In this document: in pieces, positions 54,230-62,673 of the stretch
Layout: each line of letters starts with the position of its first letter
Position numbering within the stretch: the first letter of the stretch is position 1
Assembly (NCBI RefSeq): GCF_902459645.1
Contig: NZ_CABPSK010000002.1
Location: 248,001 to 312,000 of the forward strand
DNA: 64,000 bases
Origin: Pandoraea pneumonica
GTDB lineage: Bacteria; Pseudomonadota; Gammaproteobacteria; Burkholderiales; Burkholderiaceae
Direction: 5' to 3'
The notes under the pieces: model-generated
What the model was told of the DNA's origin: nothing
The model's input: the letters and a program-made list of their open reading frames with translations, nothing else
Database searches by the model: none
Position numbers and translations under genes: made by a program

Positions 54230-55795
54230 TCAATGCCCCATCGACGCCTTCGCACCGCGCTTGGGCTTCGTTACCCAGACGAGCGCCGCCATCGCGAGAA
54301 ACACATAGCCAGACAGGTGGAACACGTCGTTGGTCGCCAACATGAACGACTGTCGCGTCACCAGATCGTTGAGCACGCCGATTTCCGCCCCGTTGACGAG
54401 CCCTAAGCCCTGCCGCAATTGGTCGAGATAGCTCGTCGTGGCATCCGAATACGGGGTGACGCTTTCCGCCAGACGCGCGTGGTGGTAAATCGCCCGGTCT
54501 TCCCACATCGTCGTGCTGACGGCGGTACCGATCGCCCCCGATAGCGTGCGGAAGAAGTTCGACAGCCCCGAGGCCGCCGCCAGCCGGTCGTCCGTAATGC
54601 TCGATAGTGTGATGGTCGTGACCGGCACGAAGAAGCACGCAATGCCGATGCCCTGCACCAAACGCGGCTCGATCACCTTCGCGAACGACAAATTCAACGC
54701 GAAGTGCGAATTCCAGAACGACACCCCCGCGAACACGAAGAAGGCGAACGAGGCCACGGCGCGCAAGTTCAGTTTGTCCATGTTCTGCCCGATGATCGGC
54801 GAGAGCACTAGCGCCAGCAATCCGACGGGGGCGGTGGCCAGCCCCGCTTTACCCGCCGTGTAATCCATCACCGTTTGCAGCCAGAGCGGGAAGATCACGA
54901 CCGAGGCGAAAAACGTCATAAAGCCGAACGAGATCACCACCACGCCGAGCGCGAAATTGCGGTCTTTGAAGAGCGTGAGATCGACGATAGGTTTATCGGA
55001 AGTGAGCTCCCAGAGAATCAGAAAGGATAAACAAACGGCGGCGGTGATCGCGAGCGTGACGATCAGGCCGTTGTTGAACCAGTCGCGATCTTTGCCGAGG
55101 TCGAGCATCATTTGCAGCGAGCCCACGCCGACGGCGAGCAGCACCAACCCGACGAGATCGATGGGAATCATCTGCGTTTTGGTTTCATGCCCGCGTAGCA
55201 GGAGGTAGCACGCGACCGCCGAGAAAATGCCGACGGGCACGTTGATGTAGAAGATCCACGGCCACGTGTAGTTGTCGGTGATCCAGCCACCGACCACCGG
55301 CCCGAAGATGGGCGCGACGATCACCGTCATCGCCCATAAGCCGAGCGCGAGACCGCGTTTTTTCTCGGGAAAACTGCGCAGCAGAATGGTTTGCGAGAGC
55401 GGCACCATCGGGCCGGACACCAGCCCTTGCAGCAGCCGGAAGAACACCAGCGATTCCATGTTCGGCGCAAGGCCGCACAACATCGAGGCAATCGTGAACA
55501 GCGTGACCGACGTCACGAACAGCCGGACTTCCCCGACGCGACGCGCCAGCCATCCGGTGAGCGGCACGGCGATGGCGGCGGCTACCGCGTACGAGCTGAT
55601 GACCCACGTGCCCTGACTGTTCGAGACGCCCACACTGCCCGCAATGGTGGGCACGGCCACGTTGGCGATCGACGTGTCGAGCACTTCCATGAAGGTGCCG
55701 AGTGCAAGCCCAACCGTGAGGATGGCCAGTCGCCCACCGGTGAGCGGTGCGCCCTGAGGCGCGGCGGTGGGGCTGGCGGTGGCGGCGTCGGACAT
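54230..55795 (-). CDS. EmrB/QacA-type (DHA2) multidrug MFS pump
   Basis: The 521-residue protein has 14 predicted membrane segments. EVLDTSIANVAVPTIAG matches motif D of DHA2 transporters, and ISSYAVAAAIAVPLTGWLARRVG matches motif A. DHA2 pumps of this type usually work with an EmrA membrane-fusion protein, but no emrA is seen in the window. Confidence 0.88.
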   Translation of the reverse strand: MSDAATASPTAAPQGAPLTGGRLAILTVGLALGTFMEVLDTSIANVAVPTIAGSVGVSNSQGTWVISSYAVAAAIAVPLTGWLARRVGEVRLFVTSVTLFTIASMLCGLAPNMESLVFFRLLQGLVSGPMVPLSQTILLRSFPEKKRGLALGLWAMTVIVAPIFGPVVGGWITDNYTWPWIFYINVPVGIFSAVACYLLLRGHETKTQMIPIDLVGLVLLAVGVGSLQMMLDLGKDRDWFNNGLIVTLAITAAVCLSFLILWELTSDKPIVDLTLFKDRNFALGVVVISFGFMTFFASVVIFPLWLQTVMDYTAGKAGLATAPVGLLALVLSPIIGQNMDKLNLRAVASFAFFVFAGVSFWNSHFALNLSFAKVIEPRLVQGIGIACFFVPVTTITLSSITDDRLAAASGLSNFFRTLSGAIGTAVSTTMWEDRAIYHHARLAESVTPYSDATTSYLDQLRQGLGLVNGAEIGVLNDLVTRQSFMLATNDVFHLSGYVFLAMAALVWVTKPKRGAKASMGH

Positions 55796-56243
55796 GCAAT
55801 GCGTCTCCCTGAGGTGGCGACGGCGATCTCGTGTCGCCTGTCATGCCGGATCATTCCGAATATTGGATGGTGCCGCAGATTCACGGGGGATGTGCGACGC
55901 AAGTTTGGTAACAGCGCTCTAATTGCGACCCTTACGCTTCGTTGGCTCGCTTGCACAGTGGTGAACCGCGTGGAACGTGCGTCCTACAAGGGTTTGCCCG
56001 AAATCGTCGTCGTACTGCATGCGGCGGATGCGGTAAAACCCCGTCCGTTGGCGATCACGAGACGTTTTTGGCACTTGACGCCAGTGATCGTACAAGCTTG
56101 AATCGCCGATGACGCCCGATGCGGAGGTTTTCGCGTCGCTGCCCCTGGGCGTTGTCGTGCTGGCTCATAAAAACCAAAGACTCGCACCGCGCGCTACGCG
56201 CCAACGGTGCCGGGCAACGGCAAAAAACCACAGGAACAGCCCC
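55796..56243. other. Intergenic region, no gene recognised
   Basis: It holds the divergent promoters of the EmrB-like gene and the MHYT gene. Open frames on both strands lack coding features; an upstream extension of the MHYT frame to 56109 has no similarity to that family. Confidence 0.4.
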
Positions 56244-57038
56244 ATGCAACCAGGCAGCGTCATTCCCCTTCAGTACGGCGAGTTTCTCGTCCTGCTCTCG
56301 TTTCTGATTTCCGCGCTCGGTGCCTATGTGGCGCTCGTGGCCGCATCGCGCATTCGTAACGAAGACGGCGGCATCAGCGTCGGCTATCTGGCCGTCTCGG
56401 CGCTTGCGTTGGGCGGCATCGGCATCTGGGGTATGCATTTCATCGGCATGGCCGCGCAGCGCATGCCGTTCCCGGTCTCGTATGCGTTATGGCAGACCGT
56501 GGGCAGTCTCGCACTCGCCGTGGTCGTGTCGGGTGCGGCGCTCTGGTACGTGGCGCAGGCGCCCTATCGCAACGCCATGCACTGTGTGATCGCTGGCGTC
56601 GCTGGCGGTCTCGGCATCGCCGGTATGCACTATCTCGGCATGAACGCGGTGCGCACGCAGGCTGTCTTCCAATGGGATACGACCATCATCGCCCTGTCGA
56701 TCCTCATCGCGATGGTGGCGGCGAGCGTGGCGCTGTGGCTGGCGTTCCATTTGCAGACTAGTCTGCAACGCGCGCTCGCGGCGATTGTCATGGCCATCGC
56801 GGTGTGCGGCATGCACTACACCGGCATGTTGGCGGGAACGATGATCTGTACGGCGCAAACGCGCGCACAAGTCAGCCCGCGCTTGCAGGGCGATCTGCTG
56901 CCGTATGGCGTCTTTGCGATTGCCTGCATCGTGCTGCTCGGCATGGGGACGTTGCTCTATCGCACGTCGCGCCGACGCCGTGAGCGCATGGCGGCGCGAC
57001 TCGACGCCGTGATGCAGCAGCGCACCGGGCACGTTTGA
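56244..57038 (+). CDS. MHYT-domain integral membrane sensor protein
   Basis: The 264-residue protein has about seven membrane helices and three MHYT repeats: GMHFIGM, GMHYLGM and GMHYTGM, whose Met/His residues may bind copper or sense O2/NO. No GGDEF, EAL or kinase domain follows, so it is the stand-alone form. AGGA lies about 9 bases before the ATG at 56244. Confidence 0.88.
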   Translation: MQPGSVIPLQYGEFLVLLSFLISALGAYVALVAASRIRNEDGGISVGYLAVSALALGGIGIWGMHFIGMAAQRMPFPVSYALWQTVGSLALAVVVSGAALWYVAQAPYRNAMHCVIAGVAGGLGIAGMHYLGMNAVRTQAVFQWDTTIIALSILIAMVAASVALWLAFHLQTSLQRALAAIVMAIAVCGMHYTGMLAGTMICTAQTRAQVSPRLQGDLLPYGVFAIACIVLLGMGTLLYRTSRRRRERMAARLDAVMQQRTGHV

Positions 57039-57103
57039 TCGATCAGCAAAGGGGCGATTAACCGCTTACACGAAGCCTCACGCGAAGTTCTCCCCAAGAA
57101 TGC

Positions 57104-57139
57104 AAAACGCCGGTCCATCGAAAGACGGACCGGCGTTTT
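57104..57139. terminator. Bidirectional terminator
   Basis: A 13-bp stem (57104-57116 with 57127-57139) ends in A4/T4 on either side, between the convergent MHYT and 57183 genes. Confidence 0.85.
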
Positions 57140-57182
57140 GTTTCAGTGGTTAGGACGTGCTGTTACGCGCACACGCGGCGAT

Positions 57183-57401
57183 TCAATGCAGGATAGGGCT
57201 ACTGGCACCAACGGGCATGACGTCGCCCGTCTCGATCAGGTCGGCAATGAAGAACGGTTCGGTGTTGAGTTCACGTGATGCCCCGGGTTGGCCGGCGTAC
57301 CAGCGCACCATCGCCATGTCGCCCAGCACACGGGTCACGATGCCGATGGCGCCTTGTGGCACTGCGATGTGATTGGATTTGACGATCGATCCGACTTTCA
57401 C
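57183..57401 (-). CDS. Small conserved-looking protein of unknown function
   Basis: The 72-residue protein starts with GTG at 57401, preceded by AGGAG with 6-base spacing, which fixes the start. The segment VGSIVKSNHIAVPQGAIGIV resembles a small beta-barrel (KOW/SH3-like) with alternating hydrophobic residues. I cannot assign a function. Confidence 0.6.
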   Translation of the reverse strand: MKVGSIVKSNHIAVPQGAIGIVTRVLGDMAMVRWYAGQPGASRELNTEPFFIADLIETGDVMPVGASSPILH

Positions 57402-57463
57402 TTGAGTCTCCTGCGAATAACGAAAAACGACGCGCCGCGCGGTGCTTTCATGCGGGCGAATCG

Positions 57464-58048
57464 TCATCCGACTATACCGTATTGCGCAGTCGACTTCCCC
57501 GATTTCTCCGGCATCGTGGTGAAAATTCCATCGTGTCCGTCGCCATGGTGTTCAGCCAGCACGCGGTAGTGCGGCCCGCGCGGCGTGCGCACGGAATGCA
57601 CCAGCACATAGCCATCGCAATGCCACGAGAGCGGACGGGGATACGGATCTGAGGGCGCGCGCCGCGCATGTCGCAGCAGCGTCACGTGTGGCCGGAACGA
57701 CTGCGTGACGACACGTGCGCCCGTGGCACGCCATTGCGAGAGCAGCGTATCGCGCGTGGCGATCAGACTCTCGGGCACCGCGGGCGCACCGGCCCAGACG
57801 ATCTTGCGATCGGACCAAAAGCCCAGATGATCGAAGGTAAGCGAGAACGGCGCGAGTGGCGTGCGCTGCATCAGGGCGAGTAGCACCGGCAGCCGGGCGG
57901 GATCGACCTCGTCGAGAAAGGCGAGCGTCAGGTGAAGCGTCTGTGCGCGAAGCACGCGCCCGCCGCATTCCGAATGAGCGGCCACCGCCCATTCGTGAAG
58001 CTGCGCGCGCACGCCCGGCCCAGGCCAAAGGGCAAGGAAAAGTCGCAT
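57464..58048 (-). CDS. thpR: RNA 2',3'-cyclic phosphodiesterase (2H family)
   Basis: The 194-residue 2H phosphoesterase has two HxT catalytic motifs: H39-L-T41 in TLHLTLAFL and H121-V-T123 in RPHVTLLRH. It opens 2',3'-cyclic phosphates on RNA ends; the old name is 2'-5' RNA ligase. The ATG at 58048 begins MRLFLALWPG, the normal start of the family. Confidence 0.92.
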   Translation of the reverse strand: MRLFLALWPGPGVRAQLHEWAVAAHSECGGRVLRAQTLHLTLAFLDEVDPARLPVLLALMQRTPLAPFSLTFDHLGFWSDRKIVWAGAPAVPESLIATRDTLLSQWRATGARVVTQSFRPHVTLLRHARRAPSDPYPRPLSWHCDGYVLVHSVRTPRGPHYRVLAEHHGDGHDGIFTTMPEKSGKSTAQYGIVG

Positions 58049-58118
58049 GAGAACACCAGTCGTTGTGTCCTGCTGATGACTCTCATAGTAGACGGGCGGC
58101 GGCGCGAATTCCAGCCGC

Positions 58119-58490
58119 TCAGTTGGTCGACACGCCCGTATTGATGCCGTTGCGGCGACCGCGACGCGGCGTTTCCGCGGGCTTTTCGTCGGTTTTGGCT
58201 TGCACCGGCGGGTGCATGATGCTGTTCCAGTTGTTCTGGATGGCGGCGTCGGTGTTGTCGCGCGAGACGGCGCGCGAAATGTCGGCGCTCGGGTTGAAAG
58301 CGGGCGCGTTTGCCGCGTTACCTGCTCCGGCGGCAGCCGTCGAGTTGCCAGGGGCCGGGGTGTTCTGTGCGTGTGCGGACGGCGTCGCCAGCAGCGCGGC
58401 GGCAATGGCGACGGGCAGCGTGAGCCACAGCGCCGTGCGCGCGGACAAACGAGCGGCGCGCGGGGAATGGGCAAACGTGGGGTGGGCCAT
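58119..58490 (-). CDS. Small secreted protein of unknown function
   Basis: The 123-residue protein has a Sec signal (hydrophobic ALWLTLPVAIAAALLATPSA, cleavage near SAHAQ), then a low-complexity Ala/Asn/Gly stretch and a basic, Arg-rich tail (TPRRGRRNG). GAGAG precedes the ATG at 58490. It is the last of three small exported-protein genes on the same strand. Confidence 0.6.
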   Translation of the reverse strand: MAHPTFAHSPRAARLSARTALWLTLPVAIAAALLATPSAHAQNTPAPGNSTAAAGAGNAANAPAFNPSADISRAVSRDNTDAAIQNNWNSIMHPPVQAKTDEKPAETPRRGRRNGINTGVSTN

Positions 58491-58577
58491 GGAATTCTCT
58501 CGGGACGACACCGGCGCAGCCGCGGCCCACGGTTACGTGGGGGCGCGTGCTATCGCGGTGTCTGGGGTTCTGAAATG

Positions 58578-59135
58578 TCAGTAAGCGCCGGTGGGCGGTC
58601 TCCAGCCCGGGGGCGGCGGAGGCGGAGGTGCGTAACGCTGCGCCGGTTGCATCGGCTGCGAAGATACCATGTCGCCTCGCACAGGTACGCGATTGCCATA
58701 GGCGTACATGCACTGAACGTAGGCCTGATCATAGCGGCTTTGCGTCATATATGCAGACGACTGGGCGTTGCCCAGACCGACGGCGCTGCCGGTCAGCAGA
58801 CCGGCACCGGCGCCGATGGCGGCCCCTGAGCCGCCGCCGAAAGCGGCACCTGCGGCAGCGCCGATGGCGGTACCGATGACCGCACTGCCGATCGCGCTGG
58901 TGTTGGCGGCGCTGGCGGTATCCATGCCGCCGTTTTGGCCTGAGGCGAACTGACGACAGTTGAAGTCGTCCTGCCGGAACTGATCGAACGATTTATTCGT
59001 GCCCGGCAGCGCCATGACGCTTGGGCCGCCCGGCACGACGGCGCAGCCAGCGAGCGTTGCGGCGGCGGCCACGATGGCCAGCGGGGTGGCAATACGGCGC
59101 TTGGAGAGCTTGGAGAAGAACGATTCGAATGACAT
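58578..59135 (-). CDS. Glycine-zipper outer-membrane lipoprotein
   Basis: The 185-residue protein has a lipobox LAGC (about residue 28-31), a central glycine-zipper helix (AIGAAAGAAFGGGSGAAIGA) able to insert in membranes, two further Cys, and a Pro-rich tail (PPPPPPPGWRPP). Such proteins sit in the outer membrane; the role is unknown. Confidence 0.75.
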   Translation of the reverse strand: MSFESFFSKLSKRRIATPLAIVAAAATLAGCAVVPGGPSVMALPGTNKSFDQFRQDDFNCRQFASGQNGGMDTASAANTSAIGSAVIGTAIGAAAGAAFGGGSGAAIGAGAGLLTGSAVGLGNAQSSAYMTQSRYDQAYVQCMYAYGNRVPVRGDMVSSQPMQPAQRYAPPPPPPPGWRPPTGAY

Positions 59136-59149
59136 GCGGCGCCTCCCGA

Positions 59150-59497
59150 TCAGTTAGCCGGCTGCGCCGGCACTTCGCGCCAGCCTGCCGGGCAGGTTTT
59201 TACGTACGGGTAGTAGGCACCGGCCTTGTCGCAGTAATACCAGGTGTCGCTGCCCTCACCGGGTTGACCGGGTTGCGCGCTCGCTTGCGGTTGTTCGATG
59301 TATTGCTGCGGTTGGCTGGGCACGACGACAACGGGCGGCGCGTAATACGGGGCCGAGTAGTACGGATACGGGTACGCGTAGGGATAGAAGCCGGGGCCTA
59401 CCCAGACGCGCACACCGCCACGCCAGGCAAAGGCACTGCCGCTCATGAGCGCGGCGGCCACGGCGACGAAACCGAGGACAACAGGTAAACGTTTCAC
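59150..59497 (-). CDS. Secreted Tyr/Pro-rich small protein
   Basis: The 115-residue protein has a Sec signal (VVLGFVAVAAALMSGSAFA), a Tyr/Pro-rich middle (FYPYAYPYPYYSAPYYAPP) and a conserved-looking C-terminal module WYYCDKAGAYYPYVKTCPAGW with two Cys that may form a disulfide. This end module occurs in many Burkholderiales small exported proteins. It begins the run of three exported-protein genes. Confidence 0.7.
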   Translation of the reverse strand: MKRLPVVLGFVAVAAALMSGSAFAWRGGVRVWVGPGFYPYAYPYPYYSAPYYAPPVVVVPSQPQQYIEQPQASAQPGQPGEGSDTWYYCDKAGAYYPYVKTCPAGWREVPAQPAN

Positions 59498-59703
59498 GGC
59501 ACAGACCTCGAAAGAACTGACTCCCGGCGCGGTGGATTCCGCCTCGCGTACGCGCGTCGCACTTGAATTGGATGTGACGACACAACGCCCTGGAGTTGAC
59601 GCTTCGGAGTCTAGGCCCGTCCCTTCGGCGTAGCAATTACGGTGCCTGTTAGAAGTGTTTCAAAGCATTACGTTTTTTACGAAGATCCGCATCAACAAAC
59701 GAT

Positions 59704-60069
59704 CTACCGAGGGGGTACGGTGGCTTTCAGATCGGCCAGATAACGCGCTACGAGACGTCGACTTTGCGTGAGATCTGCGAGCTTCCGATCGAGCTTTTCG
59801 ACCTCTTGCGAGAGGGCGTCGACGATGTCGTCGCAGCGCTCGAATGCCGGTTGATCGCCGCGCATGCAGGGCAGTAGCACGCGAATGGTGTCGATCTTCA
59901 AACCGGCGGCGCTGAGCAAACGAATACGACGTGCGACTTGCGCATCTTCATCGTCGTAATCGCGATATCCCGCGCCAGTTCGTGCCGGGCGCAACAGCCC
60001 TTCTTGTTCGTAATAGCGCAGCATCCGTTCGCTCACGCCGGTGCTGTGTGCCAGTTCTCCGATTCGCAT
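59704..60069 (-). CDS. MerR-family regulator
   Basis: The 121-residue protein has a MerR winged helix (MRIGELAHSTGVSERMLRYY, 1-20, with RTGAGYRDYDDED as wing) and a long dimerisation helix; its C-terminal part is short with two Cys (C88, C99 region). It is divergent from a class IV aminotransferase-like gene whose promoter region has a MerR-type operator. Confidence 0.88.
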   Translation of the reverse strand: MRIGELAHSTGVSERMLRYYEQEGLLRPARTGAGYRDYDDEDAQVARRIRLLSAAGLKIDTIRVLLPCMRGDQPAFERCDDIVDALSQEVEKLDRKLADLTQSRRLVARYLADLKATVPPR

Positions 60070-60127
60070 TGCTCGTTGACTCCGTGGTGTTGGGGGCGCG
60101 TGTTGCCAACAAAGTTGGCACGAGGGC

Positions 60128-60158
60128 TTGACCTTGACAGCGCTGTCAGAGTTTAGCC
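60128..60158 (+). promoter_or_regulatory. MerR-type promoter/operator
   Basis: TTGACC (-35, 60128-60133) and a TTTAGC-like -10 (60152-60157) are about 18-19 bases apart. Between them lies the perfect palindrome TGACAGCGCTGTCA (60135-60148). This spacing is the hallmark of MerR-controlled promoters, and it points to the gene at 60237. Confidence 0.65.
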
Positions 60159-60236
60159 TGTGTGCCTGCGTCGATGTGACGGCGCGCTCAACCCACGGCC
60201 AGGCATGGCTAAGAACGGCTCGATCAGGAGATCAAC

Positions 60237-61103
60237 ATGGCAACAGCAGCACGCAGCGAGACGGCTTCGCGCTCGCAATTCATCACGCAAATTACGCGCG
60301 GTCGTGCCGACGACAGTGCTCAACCGGCGACTGCGGACGATCTCTCGCCGCTGGCGTTTGCTGGCTACGCGCATTTCACAGCGATGCAAGTCCGCGACGG
60401 TGGTGTGCGCGGGTTGGATCTGCATCTGGCGCGCTTGCGGCATGCATCGTTGCGGATGTTCGGACAAGCGCTGCCGGACGATGTCGTGCGCGAATCGCTA
60501 CGGGCGGCGCTGCGTGAGAGCGCGGGCGATTTGTCGCTGACGGCGACGATCTATTCGCCTGCAGGCGAGTTCACGGTGGCGGGCGACGACATTGCGCCGT
60601 CGTTGCTGATCCGCACTGGCGAGGCATGGACGGGGCTGGCTGGCAATTCCCCGTCGCTAAGCCTTGCAACGTTCGAGCATGAGCGCGTGTTGCCCGAGGT
60701 CAAGCACGTGGGTGAAGTCGCTAAGACGTGGTTCTTGCGAGAGGCCGTCGCGCGCGGCTTCGACGACGCGGCATTCAAAGATCGCGCCGGGCGGTTGAGC
60801 GAAGCGTCGATTTGGAATCTGGCGTTTTGGGATGGCGAGGCCGTGATCTGGCCGAAGGCCGCGATGCTCGGCGGCACGACGATGGGCATCTTGCGACGTC
60901 AGTTGACGCTGTTGGGCGTGCCGCAACGCGATCAGGAAATTACGGTGAACGACTTGCGAGAGATGCGAGGCGCGGTCGTGATGAACTCATGGACACCGGG
61001 CATTGCGATTCATCAGATCGACGAAGTGCCGATCCCGGTCGATCCGCACTTCGTGGCGTTGCTGCATCGCGCTTACGCGGCGGAGCCGCTTGTCATGCCG
61101 TGA
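60237..61103 (+). CDS. Class IV aminotransferase-family PLP protein
   Basis: The 288-residue protein has the fold-type IV pattern: K156 in PEVKHVGE is the candidate PLP lysine and E189 in LSEASIWNL the ring-nitrogen Glu, as in branched-chain aminotransferase and aminodeoxychorismate lyase. GGAG is 9 bases before the ATG. Its substrate is not clear; it is the probable target of the divergent MerR protein. Confidence 0.82.
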   Translation: MATAARSETASRSQFITQITRGRADDSAQPATADDLSPLAFAGYAHFTAMQVRDGGVRGLDLHLARLRHASLRMFGQALPDDVVRESLRAALRESAGDLSLTATIYSPAGEFTVAGDDIAPSLLIRTGEAWTGLAGNSPSLSLATFEHERVLPEVKHVGEVAKTWFLREAVARGFDDAAFKDRAGRLSEASIWNLAFWDGEAVIWPKAAMLGGTTMGILRRQLTLLGVPQRDQEITVNDLREMRGAVVMNSWTPGIAIHQIDEVPIPVDPHFVALLHRAYAAEPLVMP

Positions 61104-61133
61104 GCGATGCTAGCGTGACGACCGCCAAGGTCA

Positions 61134-62528
61134 TCACTTCCCGATACAAAACCGGCTAAAGATCACCCCGAGCAAATCATCCGACGTGAACTCACCGGTG
61201 ATGGTGCTCAGTTGCTCTTGCGCGAGTCGCAATTCTTCCGCGAACAGGTCCAACGCGCCCGCGTTTTGCCGCGCGTGCGCGTCGGCCATGTCGATATGCT
61301 CACGTGCGGCGCGCAGCGCGCTCAGGTGCCGCTCGCGTGCGAGGAACACGCCTTCGTTACCCGCTTGCCAACCAGCGATCTTGAGCAGCTCCGCGCGCAG
61401 CAGATCGATGCCCTGCCCGCCTTTTGCCGAAAGCCGCACGCCGAGGGGCGCGGTGCCCTCCTTCGGCAACACCGTCGCGGGCTCGCTCGCCAAATCGGTC
61501 TTGTTGAACACGCGCACGATCGGCACATGCTTCGGCAACTGCTTGGCGATAACTTCGTCTTCTGCCGTCATGCCCGTGCGCGAATCGAGCAGATGCAGCA
61601 CCGCATCGGCCTTCGCAATTTCGCTCCAGCTCCGCTCGATACCGATACGCTCGACTTCATCCTCCGTCTCGCGCAACCCGGCCGTGTCGATGATGTGCAG
61701 CGGAATGCCGTCGATCTGAATGGTCTGCTGCACCTTGTCGCGCGTAGTGCCCGCGATGGGCGTCACAATCGCCAACTCAGCCCCGGCCAACGCATTGAGC
61801 AACGACGACTTGCCCACGTTCGGCTGCCCGGCGAGCACCACGTTGATGCCCTCGCGCAGCAACGCGCCCTGCCGCGCTTGCGAGAGCACCTGCGCCAACT
61901 GCGTGCGAATGCGCTCAAGCTGGCCGAATGCGTCGGCCGCTTCCAGAAAATCGATTTCTTCTTCCGGGAAATCCAGCGTCGCTTCGACCAGCATGCGCAG
62001 GTGAATCACCAGATCCACCAGCGAATGAATCTCGCGCGAGAACGCACCGTCGAGCGAACGGCTCGCCGAACGCGCGGCGGCTTCGGTGCTGGCTTCGATC
62101 AGATCGGCAACGGCTTCGGCCTGCGCCAGATCGAGCTTGTCGTTGAGAAACGCGCGGTGCGTGAATTCACCCGGCTCGGCCAGACGCACGCCGAGTGCAG
62201 CGCCCTCGTCGATGCAACGCTGCAAGAGCAGTTGCAGCACGATGGGGCCGCCGTGGCCTTGCAACTCCAGCACATCCTCGCCCGTGTACGAATTCGGACC
62301 CGGGAAGTACAGCGCAATGCCGCGATCGAGCGCGTCGCCCGCAGCATCGAGAAACGGCAGATACGACGCATGACGCGCCTTCAACGGCTGCCCGACGAGC
62401 TTCGCGATCACGCGTTGCACGGCGTCGCCCCGATGCTTGCCGAAGGACACACGCACCACGCCAATCCCACCACGTCCGGGGGCGGTGGCGATGGCGGCAA
62501 TCGGGGCGGCGTTGGAGGTAGCGCTCAT
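61134..62528 (-). CDS. mnmE: tRNA modification GTPase MnmE
   Basis: The 464-residue GTPase acts with MnmG on U34 of tRNAs. It has an N-terminal tetrahydrofolate-binding domain, a G domain with GQPNVGKS (234-241) and DTAGLR (281-286), and the C-terminal CIGK motif with C461. The ATG at 62528 gives the normal length; the open frame upstream belongs to the intergenic spacer with the yidC terminator. Confidence 0.96.
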   Translation of the reverse strand: MSATSNAAPIAAIATAPGRGGIGVVRVSFGKHRGDAVQRVIAKLVGQPLKARHASYLPFLDAAGDALDRGIALYFPGPNSYTGEDVLELQGHGGPIVLQLLLQRCIDEGAALGVRLAEPGEFTHRAFLNDKLDLAQAEAVADLIEASTEAAARSASRSLDGAFSREIHSLVDLVIHLRMLVEATLDFPEEEIDFLEAADAFGQLERIRTQLAQVLSQARQGALLREGINVVLAGQPNVGKSSLLNALAGAELAIVTPIAGTTRDKVQQTIQIDGIPLHIIDTAGLRETEDEVERIGIERSWSEIAKADAVLHLLDSRTGMTAEDEVIAKQLPKHVPIVRVFNKTDLASEPATVLPKEGTAPLGVRLSAKGGQGIDLLRAELLKIAGWQAGNEGVFLARERHLSALRAAREHIDMADAHARQNAGALDLFAEELRLAQEQLSTITGEFTSDDLLGVIFSRFCIGK

Positions 62529-62590
62529 AAGTCGGATCGTTGAAAAGCGGGGGAACGTCGAAAAACAGGGCTCATTCTGACATGCACCAA

Positions 62591-62623
62591 ACAAAACCGC
62601 CCGCGAGTGACACTCGCGGGCGG
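62591..62623 (-). terminator. Terminator of yidC
   Basis: A 13-bp GC-rich inverted repeat (62597-62609 with 62611-62623) is followed on the minus strand by TTTTGTTT, ending transcription before mnmE. Confidence 0.88.
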
Positions 62624-62673
62624 CTTCATTCGTCAGACGGCGAAATCCGGGGAGACCGGACTTCTCAACCTGC

